Below are positions 46,414 to 54,789 of a DNA stretch of 64,000 bases, one piece after another. The number at the start of each line of letters is the position of its first letter. Position 1 is the first letter of the stretch. Below the pieces are notes generated by a model, which was not told the origin of the DNA, ran no database searches, and saw nothing but the letters and a program-made list of their open reading frames with translations. The stretch spans positions 62,001-126,000 of the forward strand of contig NZ_JPMY01000006.1 of the NCBI RefSeq assembly GCF_000761545.1. The letters run 5' to 3'. The translations under genes were made by a program, and so were the position numbers. Source of the DNA: Pseudomonas sp. ML96 (lineage in GTDB: Bacteria > Pseudomonadota > Gammaproteobacteria > Pseudomonadales > Pseudomonadaceae).

Positions 46414-47571
46414 ATGAGTCAGCACGACTGTGACCTGCTGGTCGTCGGCGCCGGCATGCTCGGCCTCGCCCATGCCTGGGCCGGCGTCAAGCGCGGCCTC
46501 AAGGTCAAGGTCTTCGAGCGCACGGCCACGCCGCTCGGCGCCTCCATCCGCAACTTCGGCCAGGCCCTGGTCACCGGCCAGGCGCCGGGGTCGATGCTCG
46601 ACCTGGCGCGCCAGGCTCACGGCCTGTGGGCCAAACTGGGCAAGGCTGCTGGCCTGGCGCTGAAGCAGCAGGGCTCGCTGGTATTCGCCCGCACCGAGGC
46701 CGAGGAGGCCATGCTCGAAGCATTCTGCGCCGGTCGTGCGCGTGAACTCGGCTACCGCGTCGAACTGCTGCGCGGCGCCGCCCTGGACGGCCTCTACGCC
46801 GGCCGCTTCGCCCACCACCGCGCCGCCCTGCACGGGCTTGATGACCAGCAGCTGTACTCGCGCGAGGCGCTGCCGCAGATCGTCGACTACCTGCGCGACC
46901 TCGGCGTCGAGTTCCACTTCTCCACCCTGGTGCGCGATGTCGAGTCCGGCAGCGCGCTGAGCACCGCCGGGCGCTTCACCGCGCGGCACATCCTGGTCTG
47001 CTCCGGCCACGACTACCAGACCCTGCTGGCCGAACCCATGGCCGCGCTGAAGCCTTCGGTGTGCCGCCTGCAGATGCTGCGCGCGCGCCTGGAGCGCCCG
47101 CTGGACCTGCAGCACGCGGTGCTCACCGGCCTCAGCTGCGTGCACTACGGCGCCTTCGCCGACCTGCCCGAAGCCGCGGCGATCCAGGCCGAGATCCGCC
47201 GCGACTACCCGGCGCTGGAGCAGTACGGCATCCACCTGCTGGTCAGCCCGACGCCCTATGGCGAGCTGATCATCGGCGACTCCCACGACTACGGCAGCGA
47301 CGCCGCGCCGTTCAATGCCGAGGACGTCGACCAGCTGCTGATCGAACTGGCCGAGCACACCCTGGGCGGCCGCCTGCAGGTGCTGGAGCGCTGGCAGGGC
47401 GTGTACGGCTCCCGTGGCCCCGGCCCGTTCAGCGTGCTGCGCGCCGCCGAGGGCGTGACCGCGGTGCTGATGCACACCGGCCTGGGCATGAGCGTCGGCC
47501 TCGGCCTGGGCGAGCGCACCATCGCCGCGCTGCTCGGCGAGGGCGACTGGCCCGTGGCGCTGCCGGCGTGA
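46414..47571 (+). CDS. FAD-dependent oxidoreductase of phosphonate clusters (TIGR03364 type)
   Basis: A 385-residue DAO-superfamily flavoprotein. The ADP-binding motif VVGAGMLGLAHAWAGVKRGL is at residues 10-29 and the FAD-contacting acid is in VKVFERT. GASIRNFGQALVTGQAPGSM and the C-terminal GVYGSRGPGPFSVLRA and MHTGLGMSVGLGLGER resemble glycine/sarcosine oxidases. Proteins of this TIGR03364 group recur beside phosphonate genes. Here it could oxidise AEP or an N-methylated AEP to phosphonoacetaldehyde for PhnX; that is inference. GGAG lies upstream of the ATG. The stop overlaps the next GTG (GTGA). Confidence 0.87.
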   Translation: MSQHDCDLLVVGAGMLGLAHAWAGVKRGLKVKVFERTATPLGASIRNFGQALVTGQAPGSMLDLARQAHGLWAKLGKAAGLALKQQGSLVFARTEAEEAMLEAFCAGRARELGYRVELLRGAALDGLYAGRFAHHRAALHGLDDQQLYSREALPQIVDYLRDLGVEFHFSTLVRDVESGSALSTAGRFTARHILVCSGHDYQTLLAEPMAALKPSVCRLQMLRARLERPLDLQHAVLTGLSCVHYGAFADLPEAAAIQAEIRRDYPALEQYGIHLLVSPTPYGELIIGDSHDYGSDAAPFNAEDVDQLLIELAEHTLGGRLQVLERWQGVYGSRGPGPFSVLRAAEGVTAVLMHTGLGMSVGLGLGERTIAALLGEGDWPVALPA

Positions 47572-48131
47572 GTGCCGCGCTGGCGGTGGCCGAGTTGTTT
47601 GCCCTGTGCCGCCAGCAGGCCGAGGCCGACTACATCGGCGAGGCGGTCAGCCAGCTCGAACACATGGTCCAGGCCGCCGAACTGGCGCGCGACGAAGGCG
47701 CCGACGAGGAACTGATCCTTGCCGCCTTCTGCCACGATGTCGGCCACTTCTGCGTGCCACTGGCGGCGCATAACAGCATGGCCGGCCTCGGTCGCCAGGG
47801 CCACGAGCGGGTTGGTGCACGTTGGCTGCGCGGCCTGGGTTTCTCCGCGCGGCTCAGCGGCCTGGTGGCTCGGCATGTCGAGGCCAAGCGCTACCTGTGC
47901 CGACGCGAGGCGGGCTACCTGGCGGCGCTCAGCGCGGCCAGCCTGCAGACGCTGAGCTGGCAGGGCGGGCCGATGAGCGAGGCGCAGGCCGCTGCCTTCG
48001 AGCGTGATCCGCTGTTCGCCGACAGCCTGCGCCTACGCCGCTGGGACGAGGCGGCCAAGGTGCCCGGTCGGCCGCCGGCCGAGCTGGCCTGGCTGGAAGA
48101 GCTGGCCCTGCGGGTGCTGCACAATTCCTAA
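47568..48131 (+). CDS. PhnZ-like HD-domain mixed-valent di-iron oxygenase
   Basis: A 187-residue HD protein starting at GTG 47568, overlapping the previous stop. It contains DYIGEAVSQLEHMVQAAELA (with the tyrosine and glutamate used for substrate or iron gating in PhnZ), the HD motif AAFCHDVGHFC, a second histidine cluster (RHVEAKRYLC) and SWQGGPMSEAQAAAFERDPL before RLRRWDEAAK. These are the diagnostic features of TIGR03276/PhnZ, which cleaves 2-amino-1-hydroxyethylphosphonate to glycine and phosphate. The PhnY hydroxylase that makes that substrate is not in the window. Stop overlaps the convergent LysR stop (CTAA). Confidence 0.88.
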   Translation: MSAALAVAELFALCRQQAEADYIGEAVSQLEHMVQAAELARDEGADEELILAAFCHDVGHFCVPLAAHNSMAGLGRQGHERVGARWLRGLGFSARLSGLVARHVEAKRYLCRREAGYLAALSAASLQTLSWQGGPMSEAQAAAFERDPLFADSLRLRRWDEAAKVPGRPPAELAWLEELALRVLHNS

Positions 48132-49030
48132 CCGGCCAAGCCGGCCGCCAGGTGGTCGATCAGCGCGCGCAGTTTGGGTGGCAGGTGGCGGTTGGACGGG
48201 TACAGCGCCCAGGCCGTGCCGTGGTAGTAGCCGGTGTAGCGCCAGTCGCCGAGCACTTGCAGCAGCCTGCCATCGGCCAGCGCCTCGGCGGCGGTGAAGC
48301 TTGGCAGGCAGGCGATGCCCAGGTGATTGAGCGCGCCGTTGAGGCGCACTTCGCTATGGTTGCTGGCGAAACGGCCGCGCACGGCCACCGTGCACTGCTC
48401 GCCGTCCTTGGCGAAGTGCCAGCGGTGGTCGTCGGCGCGCTCGTCCAGGTACAGGCAGCGATGGCGTACCAGGTCCTGCGGGTGTTGCGGCGTACCCTGG
48501 TCGGCCAGGTACTCGGGCGTTGCGCACAGCAGGTGCTCGACCTGGCACAGGGGGCGGCCGGCCATCTGCTCCGGCGGCTGCTCGGTGATGCGGATGATCA
48601 GGTCGAAGCCCTCGGCGATCGGGTCGGGGCTGCGGTCGCTGAGGTTGAGGCTGACGTCGACCTCCGGATGCCTGGCCAGAAAATCCGCCATCAGCGGTGC
48701 GACCAGGTACTTGCCGAAGGCCTTGGGTACCGACAGGCGCACCTGGCCACGGGCATCGCTCATCAGTCGCTCGCCCACCGCCACGGCGGCCTCGGCGGCG
48801 CCGAGCATCTCGCGGCAACGCTCGAACACCTCGCTACCGGCCTCGGTCAGGCGCAGGCGTCTGGTGGTGCGTTCCAGCAGGCGCAGGCCCAGTGCGGCCT
48901 CCAGCTGAGCGAGCTGGCGGCTCAGCGCCGAGCCGCTGGTATGCAGCTGGCGCGCGGCGGCGGAGAAGCTACCGCACTCCACCACGCGGACGAAGCTGGC
49001 CATCAGCGGCAGCAGGTTATTCATGCTCAT
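48128..49030 (-). CDS. LysR-family regulator divergent from EamA exporter
   Basis: A 300-residue LysR regulator. The helix-turn-helix is FVRVVECGSFSAAARQLHTS followed by GSALSRQLAQLEAALG. The effector domain begins near residue 92 (GQVRLSVPKAFGKYLVAPLM). It has the features of the CrgA/PA2758-like group that often represses an adjacent transporter or reductase. It is divergent from the EamA exporter gene with 87 bp between start codons, the classic arrangement for control of that gene. The ligand is unknown. Its 3' end meets the PhnZ-like gene with overlapping stops. Confidence 0.87.
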   Translation of the reverse strand: MSMNNLLPLMASFVRVVECGSFSAAARQLHTSGSALSRQLAQLEAALGLRLLERTTRRLRLTEAGSEVFERCREMLGAAEAAVAVGERLMSDARGQVRLSVPKAFGKYLVAPLMADFLARHPEVDVSLNLSDRSPDPIAEGFDLIIRITEQPPEQMAGRPLCQVEHLLCATPEYLADQGTPQHPQDLVRHRCLYLDERADDHRWHFAKDGEQCTVAVRGRFASNHSEVRLNGALNHLGIACLPSFTAAEALADGRLLQVLGDWRYTGYYHGTAWALYPSNRHLPPKLRALIDHLAAGLAG

Positions 49031-49117
49031 GGGGAACGAGTCTCGTGCGGAATGACCTGATTATCGCGATGAGGTTGACAATGGACAATCGCTACCTTCC
49101 TACCGTGAGCCGCCGCC

Positions 49118-49999
49118 ATGACCAGCCTGACCGCCACCCATCGTTCCCGCCTGCTGCACGGTAGCGACCTGCTCCTGCTGTTGGTGGCGCTGGTGTGGGG
49201 CACCAGCTACGGCGTGGCCAAGCAGGCGCTGGTGTTCTACCCGGTGCTGGGCTTTCTCGCCGTGCGCTTTTGCATCACCTTCCTGCTGCTGGCGCCGCAG
49301 CTGCGCGGCGAGGGGAGGCGTGCCTGGGCGCCCGGCCTGCCGCTGGGCCTGGCCATGCTGGCGATCTTCCTCTGCGAGACCTACGGCGTGCAGCTGACCA
49401 CGGCGAGCAACGCCGCCTTCCTGATCAGCCTGTGCGTGGTGCTGACACCCTTCGTCGAGTGGCTGATGCTCGGCCAGCGCCCGGATGCGCGCCTGCTGCC
49501 GGCGGTGGTGCTGTCGCTGCTCGGCACTTGGCTGCTCAGCGGCGGCGTCGACCTCGATTTCGGTCTGGGCGACGGCCTGATGCTGGCCGCCGCGCTGCTG
49601 CGTGCCTTCCAGGTGTGCCTGACCCGGCGCCTCACTGCGGATCGCGAAGTGCCACCGCTGGCGCTGACCGCCGTGCAGTCCGGGGTGATTGGCTTCGGCT
49701 GCCTGCTGCTCGGCGCGCTGCTGTTGCCCGGCGGCCTGCCGCCGCTGCCGAGTGCGCCGGCGTTCTGGGTCGGCAGCCTGTACCTGGTGCTGTTCGCCAC
49801 CCTGTTCGCCTTCTATGTGCAGAACTGGGCGCTGAGCCGTAGCAGCCCTACCCGGGTCAGCCTGCTGATGGGCAGCGAGCCGCTGTTCGGCGCGCTGTTC
49901 GCTGTGCTCTGGCTGAGCGAGGAGCTGAGCTTGCAGGCCTGGGTCGGCGGCCTGCTGATCGTTGCCGCCACCCTGTGGACCAGCCTCAGCCGGCGCTGA
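49118..49999 (+). CDS. EamA-family (DMT) transporter
   Basis: A 293-residue inner-membrane protein with about ten helices in two EamA repeats. The first repeat starts LLLLLVALVWGTSYGVAKQA and the second GDGLMLAAALLRAFQVCLTR. SRSSPTRVSLLMGSEPLFGA, near the C-terminus, is the typical EamA loop. Members export amino acids, metabolites or drugs. The divergent LysR gene is the likely regulator. The start MTSLTATHRSRLLHGSD is uncertain by a few codons. Substrate unknown. Confidence 0.88.
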   Translation: MTSLTATHRSRLLHGSDLLLLLVALVWGTSYGVAKQALVFYPVLGFLAVRFCITFLLLAPQLRGEGRRAWAPGLPLGLAMLAIFLCETYGVQLTTASNAAFLISLCVVLTPFVEWLMLGQRPDARLLPAVVLSLLGTWLLSGGVDLDFGLGDGLMLAAALLRAFQVCLTRRLTADREVPPLALTAVQSGVIGFGCLLLGALLLPGGLPPLPSAPAFWVGSLYLVLFATLFAFYVQNWALSRSSPTRVSLLMGSEPLFGALFAVLWLSEELSLQAWVGGLLIVAATLWTSLSRR

Positions 50000-50015
50000 G
50001 CAGGTCATCGCGCAT

Positions 50016-50555
50016 TCAGGAGAAGAGCGTCGCCTGCTCTTCGCTGGCTGCCTCAATGGCGGAGATGCCATTGGCCTTCTCCTCCTGCTCCTTGGCCGCC
50101 TGCAACTCGGCGCGCTGCTGCATGCGCTCGGCGATCTGCTTCTCGATTGCCTCCTGCTGCTCCGGCGGCAGCGCGTCGATCTCCTCCTCGGTCAGGCCCA
50201 TTTCCTTGAGGATGGCGTCGCGCATCTTCTCGGCCGGGGTCATGGCCATGTACTCGCGGAAGGCTTTGACGGCCGGGTCCTCGTCGCCAAGGGGCTCGCT
50301 GAGCTGGCCCTGGTTGACGCTAGTGGCCACGCCATCGGCCTCGGCGCGGTTCTGCAGGTTGACGCGCAGCTTGGCGAAGGACTCCTCGTAGGCCTGCTCC
50401 GCCTGGTGGTCGTAGCCCGCGTCGGCCTTGAAGGCGGCGGGCGGCGCGACCGGCGGAGTCAGCGCCAGTTGTTCCTCCTCGCGAAAGCCCTCTTTGCTGC
50501 GCAGGCCGCTGATGGGCAGCGAATACTGCCCAGCGATGCCGCTGATGCTGTTCAT
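50016..50555 (-). CDS. Conserved Pseudomonas hypothetical protein, Glu/Ala-rich
   Basis: A 179-residue protein with no membrane segment. The first 25 residues (MNSISGIAGQYSLPISGLRS) look disordered. The centre has FREYMAMTPAEKMRDAILKE and MGLTEEEIDALPPEQQEAIE. The last 60 residues are helical and charged (KQIAERMQQRAELQAAKEQE), ending SEEQATLFS. I do not recognise a named family with certainty; similar TPAEKMRDAIL segments occur in uncharacterised Pseudomonas proteins. AGGAG precedes the ATG. It converges on the EamA gene with 16 bp between 3' ends. Confidence 0.72.
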   Translation of the reverse strand: MNSISGIAGQYSLPISGLRSKEGFREEEQLALTPPVAPPAAFKADAGYDHQAEQAYEESFAKLRVNLQNRAEADGVATSVNQGQLSEPLGDEDPAVKAFREYMAMTPAEKMRDAILKEMGLTEEEIDALPPEQQEAIEKQIAERMQQRAELQAAKEQEEKANGISAIEAASEEQATLFS

Positions 50556-50714
50556 GGCTCCTCCTGGATCCGCATGAGCGCGGACTGTGCCAGGAGCAAG
50601 GTCGATGCCAGGCCGGCTATTTTTTGTGCAAGGCCTTGCGAATCAGCGACTTGCCGGCAGGACGGGGAGAGCCGCCAGGTGATGCGGCGGCAAGCGGCTG
50701 CCGCCGGCGACGCC

Positions 50715-52088
50715 TCAGTTGCCGCCCAGCTCCGCGCTCAGGTGCTCGACCTGCTCACGGCGCTCGGCCTGCTCCAGGCGCGCGCCGGCGTTGAGTGACG
50801 ACCATTCGGGATGGGCACGGGCGCGGCGCAGTGCCTCGGGCAGCTTGCCCTCGCGCCAGCTGTCGTCACGCGGGGCATCGAGCTGGATGGCGCCGGTCGC
50901 CGCATGGCCACGGGCGAGCAGGGCGGCCAGCAGCTGGCGCTGGCGCAGGGCGAGCAGGCGCAGCACGTTGTCGTCCACGCTCAGTTCGCGCTGGCCCTTG
51001 AGCTTGCCGAGCAGGCGCCCGCCATAGTTGCGCGCGGTTTGCAGGCCGCCGCCGGCCAGTGCGCCGAGCAGTGCGGCGGCGCCCAGGGTGAGGCCGCCGA
51101 CCAGCAGATCGACACCGGCACCGGCAGCAGCGCCGGCGGCCATCCCGCCACCGACTTTCACACCAAGCTGGCGCAGGGTCTCGGGGTTGAACAGATCGTC
51201 GCCCCAGCGCCCATCGGTCAGCGGCAGGTCGCCGGCCTGGGCGTCGCCGGTGCGGAAGGCGTACAGGCGCAGCAGGGCCTCGACGCATTGCTGTTCGCGC
51301 TGGCGCACGGCCTGGTGCAGCGCGGCGATCTCGCCCTGTTCGATCTGCGGCTGAGCGGCGACGCTACGGCGGCAGGCGGCGCAGTCCACCAGCAGCTCGG
51401 CGATCAGCCTGGCACCGGCCTGGCGCCGGGTCTCGGCCTGGGCCTCGTGGTCGGCGATCAGGCGGTCCAACTGCGGCCGGGCTGACTCGATCAGCAGGGC
51501 CAAGCTCTCGTACAAGCGTCGCTCGCCGTCCAGCGGCGGCGCCACGGTGTCGAAGCGCACCAGCGCATGCAGGCCGAGGCGGGCCAGGGCCTCGCGCCAT
51601 TCATTCTCGCGCTGGCGCTCGCTGGCGCTGAAATTGAGGATCGGCAGCAGCGGCTTGCCGCAACCGGCGAGCACTGCCAGCTCGTCCTTGTACTTGGCCA
51701 GCACCGGCTCGCGGGCGTCGATCACGTACAGGCCGGCGTCGCTGGCCATGAGCTGGCGCAGCACCTTGGCCTCCTGCTCGAAGCGCTGGCGCGCCTCGGC
51801 GCCGTCGAGGAAGCGCAGCGTGCGCGCCGGGCCGTCCAGGCGTTCGCCCGGGCGGTCGAGGCGCTCCAGGTAGTCGAGCAGGGCGATGGCGTCTTCCAGG
51901 CCGGGGGTGTCGTACAGCTCCAGCAGTGCCTCGCCGTTCACCGACAGGCGCGCGCCCTCGACATGGCGGGTGGTGCTGGGCCGGTGCGAAACCTCGCCGA
52001 AGCCGGCGTCGCGCAGCAGGGTACGCAGCAGCGAGGTCTTGCCGACGTTGGTGTGGCCGACCACGGCCAGGCGTAGTGCCTTAGTCAT
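50715..52088 (-). CDS. GTPase with DUF3482 domain
   Basis: A 457-residue P-loop GTPase. The G1 loop GHTNVGKTS is at 11-19, the switch region STTRHVEGA near 38-46 and G3 LYDTPGLED near 58-66. A canonical NKxD G4 is not obvious (LPILNFSASERQ takes its place). The C-terminal DUF3482 part includes a glycine/alanine-rich, probably membrane-inserting hairpin (GGGMAAGAAAGAGVDLLVGG onward, residues about 312-350). The start overlaps the 3' end of the DUF2868 membrane-protein gene by 8 bp, so the two probably act together at the membrane. The cellular role is unknown. Confidence 0.87.
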   Translation of the reverse strand: MTKALRLAVVGHTNVGKTSLLRTLLRDAGFGEVSHRPSTTRHVEGARLSVNGEALLELYDTPGLEDAIALLDYLERLDRPGERLDGPARTLRFLDGAEARQRFEQEAKVLRQLMASDAGLYVIDAREPVLAKYKDELAVLAGCGKPLLPILNFSASERQRENEWREALARLGLHALVRFDTVAPPLDGERRLYESLALLIESARPQLDRLIADHEAQAETRRQAGARLIAELLVDCAACRRSVAAQPQIEQGEIAALHQAVRQREQQCVEALLRLYAFRTGDAQAGDLPLTDGRWGDDLFNPETLRQLGVKVGGGMAAGAAAGAGVDLLVGGLTLGAAALLGALAGGGLQTARNYGGRLLGKLKGQRELSVDDNVLRLLALRQRQLLAALLARGHAATGAIQLDAPRDDSWREGKLPEALRRARAHPEWSSLNAGARLEQAERREQVEHLSAELGGN

Positions 52089-53466
52089 GGCCGCTCTCCA
52101 GCCAGCCCAGGGGGGAGGTGTCGGCGCAGGCCAGGCCGAGTCGCTGCAGGGCCTCGTGCCAGTCGCCCAGGCGCTGGCTGTCGAGGGCCTCGCCCGGCGG
52201 TGGCGTGAGCAGCCAGACGCGTGTGGCGGCGGCCGTGCGCGACAGCTCGCCGAGCAGCGCCAGGGTGCCGCGGTCCGGCGAGCGGCGTGGGTCGACGGCC
52301 ACCACCAGGCGCGCCGGCGGGAAACGGGTCAGCTGCTCTAGCAGGTGGCGACGCTGTTCGCGGCTATCGAGCACGCCGGCATCGGCCACGCTCTTGCCCA
52401 GTGGCGGCGGCCAGGGGCGGCTGTCGTCCAGCTCCACCGCCACCAGCAGGGCGCCGGCACTGGCCTGCACGGCGGCGCCGGCCTGGGTCTCTGGCAGCGC
52501 GGCCGGAGCTGGGTCGATCACGCCTAGGCGTTCGGCCGGCGGTTGCAGGTGCTCGGCCAGCAGGCGGTAGGCCGGAAGATTCAGGTCGAGGCTCAGGCGC
52601 CTGTGGCCATGCTGCCAGCGCCACAGGCACAGCAGCAGGCACAAGGTGCGCGGCAGCAGACCGAACACCAGCAGCACGCCGAGCAGCCAGCCGGCCCAGG
52701 CGTGGCGGGCGGCTTCCGCCGTCAGCGCGGCGTCGCCACTGGCGCGGATGGTATCGACGTCCGGCAGGGGGAAGCCGAGCAGGGCGGGCAAGCCGCCGAG
52801 CAGGTGGGTGAGGGCGACGAAGGCGTCGCTGGAGAGCAGCGTGGTCTCCCAGACGAAGCCGTAGCGCCGGGTGCTGAGCAGCAGTAGCAGCATCACTGCC
52901 GCGCAACCCAGCGCCAGCAGCCACAGGCCGTGGACCAGGGCGCCGAGCAGCCAGCGGTTGAGCCGACGGCGTTGCAGCAGCAGGACCAGCGCCGGGCCGA
53001 GCTGGGCAGCTGCGGCGTCGCGCGCCAGCTTCTCGCTGAGCCACAGCCACAGGCGGCCGAGAGCGGCCTGGTGCTCGCCGGCCAGGAGCAGGCCGAGCAG
53101 CCAGCCGAACAGGGTCAGCAGGTGCAGGCCGAGCAGGCTGCCCAGGGCCCAGAACACGTTGACCGGGCGCGAACCGTCGCCCAGCGCGGCAAAGGCCAGG
53201 CCGGCGCCGCTGAGCAGGGCTAGCAGGCTCAGCACCAGCAGGGCCAGGCGAGCACCCTGCAGCCAGTGGCGCAGGGCACGGGTCTGGCCGTCGCGGCCGG
53301 CGAGGAACAGGGCGCGGGTCTGGATGCGGGTGGCCAGGTCGCTACCGGCCTGGCGTGCCAGGCGATTGGCTTCGGCGTCCTCCAGCGGCCCAGCGTGCTC
53401 CTCGCGCAGGCGGATGGCTTCGCACAGCCAGAGGCATTGCAGGTGGTTCGATCGGGCTTCGCTCAC
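52081..53466 (-). CDS. DUF2868 membrane protein, partner of the GTPase
   Basis: A 461-residue inner-membrane protein. The cytoplasmic N-terminus (residues 1-70, MSEARSNHLQCLWLCEAIRL then REEHAGPLEDAEANRLARQA) precedes four to six helices between about 73 and 285 (ARLALLVLSLLALLSGAGLA; LLTLFGWLLGLLLAGEHQAA; LLGALVHGLWLLALGCAAVM). The last 150 residues look like a soluble Rossmann-like domain with SADAGVLDSREQRRHLLEQL-like VADAGVLDSREQR and RLVVAVDPRRSPDRGTLALL. This is the DUF2868 family, found next to DUF3482 GTPases. No enzymatic activity is known. Confidence 0.85.
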   Translation of the reverse strand: MSEARSNHLQCLWLCEAIRLREEHAGPLEDAEANRLARQAGSDLATRIQTRALFLAGRDGQTRALRHWLQGARLALLVLSLLALLSGAGLAFAALGDGSRPVNVFWALGSLLGLHLLTLFGWLLGLLLAGEHQAALGRLWLWLSEKLARDAAAAQLGPALVLLLQRRRLNRWLLGALVHGLWLLALGCAAVMLLLLLSTRRYGFVWETTLLSSDAFVALTHLLGGLPALLGFPLPDVDTIRASGDAALTAEAARHAWAGWLLGVLLVFGLLPRTLCLLLCLWRWQHGHRRLSLDLNLPAYRLLAEHLQPPAERLGVIDPAPAALPETQAGAAVQASAGALLVAVELDDSRPWPPPLGKSVADAGVLDSREQRRHLLEQLTRFPPARLVVAVDPRRSPDRGTLALLGELSRTAAATRVWLLTPPPGEALDSQRLGDWHEALQRLGLACADTSPLGWLESGHD

Positions 53467-53511
53467 GCGGCGTCTCTTTCACCGGAATGAGGCCGCAGCA
53501 TAACCGCACAA

Positions 53512-53534
53512 CCGCCGCCGTGGCACGGCGGCGG
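53512..53534. terminator. GC-rich hairpin between DUF2868 and glpQ genes
   Basis: CCGCCGCCG at 53512-53520 pairs perfectly with CGGCGGCGG at 53526-53534 across the loop tggca. It sits just after the glpQ stop in the minus direction. There is no T-tract on either side, so it may pause or protect rather than end transcripts. Confidence 0.4.
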
Positions 53535-53546
53535 CCATTTGCCCGC

Positions 53547-54638
53547 TCAGCGCTGCTGGCGCAGGCGCACGGCGATGTCCGGCTGGTCGGTGAACAGCCC
53601 GTCGATGCCGGCATCGAGGTAGGCGCGCATTTCCGCCGCGCTGTCGCCGCGTTGCTCGGGGCGCTCGCTGCTGCGCAGGCTGGTCGGCAGGAAGGCGTTC
53701 TCGGCGCGGAAGGTGTAGGGGTGCACCTTGAGCCCGGCGGCGTGGGCGTCGGCGACGAAGCGGGTCGGCTGGCCCAGGTTGCCGGCGGCGTCGCGCGGGA
53801 TCACGTAGCTCTTCTCCGGGCCGACCCCGGCGGCGTAGCGGGCGATGCGGCGCAGTCCCTCGGCCGTGGCCATCTGCGCGTAGCTCAGGGTCGAGCCCTG
53901 TGCCTGCTGGTCGTAGGGCTGGCCACTGCCGAACAGCTGGACCAGGCGCAGGCGGCTGCGCTGCGCCATCTGCCGCAGGTTGTCGACCTCGAACGACTGG
54001 ATGTACACCGGGTCGCGCTGGTCCTGGTAGCCGTTTCGCGTCAGGGTGCGTAGTAGCGGGCCCTCCAGGGCCAGGCCGAGTTGCTGGAAGTGGGTGGGGT
54101 GCTTGGTCTCGATATACAGGCCGATGCGCCGCCGCTCGCTGCGCTCCAGGGTCTTCACCAGGTCGATGATCTCCTGCAGGGTCGGCACCGCGAAGGCGCC
54201 GTCCAGGCGGGCGTTGCCGGGGCGGATGGCGGGGATGCGCTCGATGGCGTGCAGGCTCTTCAGCTCGGCCAGGGTGAAGTCCTCGCTGAACCAGCCGGTG
54301 AGGCTGATGCCGTCGACCGTCTGGGTGCGCTTGCGCTCGGCGAACTCGGCGCGCGCGTCGACGTCGGTGGTCAGTCCCAGTTCGTTGTCGTGGCGCGCCA
54401 CCAGCTGGCCGTCGCGGGTCATCACCAGGTCCGGCTCGATGTAGTCGGCGCCCTGCAGCACGGCCAGGGCGTAGGCGGCCAGGGTGTGTTCCGGCACATA
54501 GCCGCTGGCACCGCGATGGCCGATCACCAGGGGCGTCGGTTCGGCGCGGGCGGTGGGCACGGCGTCGCCGGCATAGGCGAAGAATGGCAACGTCAGGCTG
54601 GCGGCGACCAGCCAATGCCGCAGGGGTTGGATCTGCAT
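53547..54638 (-). CDS. glpQ: Periplasmic glycerophosphodiester phosphodiesterase GlpQ
   Basis: GlpQ hydrolyses glycerophosphodiesters to glycerol-3-phosphate and an alcohol. The 363-residue protein has a signal peptide (HWLVAASLTLPFFAYAGDA). PLVIGHRGASGYVPEHTLAA gives the catalytic His41-Arg42 and a metal-binding glutamate. DYIEPDLVMTRDGQLVARHD gives Glu68, Asp70 and His83. The C-terminal metal glutamate region includes ETKHPTHFQQLG, and GLFTDQPDIAVRLRQQ ends the barrel. The ATG at 54636-54638 is chosen because it starts the signal peptide. It is divergent from folA. Confidence 0.94.
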   Translation of the reverse strand: MQIQPLRHWLVAASLTLPFFAYAGDAVPTARAEPTPLVIGHRGASGYVPEHTLAAYALAVLQGADYIEPDLVMTRDGQLVARHDNELGLTTDVDARAEFAERKRTQTVDGISLTGWFSEDFTLAELKSLHAIERIPAIRPGNARLDGAFAVPTLQEIIDLVKTLERSERRRIGLYIETKHPTHFQQLGLALEGPLLRTLTRNGYQDQRDPVYIQSFEVDNLRQMAQRSRLRLVQLFGSGQPYDQQAQGSTLSYAQMATAEGLRRIARYAAGVGPEKSYVIPRDAAGNLGQPTRFVADAHAAGLKVHPYTFRAENAFLPTSLRSSERPEQRGDSAAEMRAYLDAGIDGLFTDQPDIAVRLRQQR

Positions 54639-54789
54639 GGCAACGCTCCTTGCGGGGTGGGGAGAGGGTAACAGCGCATCCACCCTGACCGCCCGCGATG
54701 ACCGTTTACCGAACATGTCATGGCAGGACGATGACCGCCGGCCATGCTGCGCGCTGCTTCACACCGGGGCCTCTGGTATCCTCGCCGGC

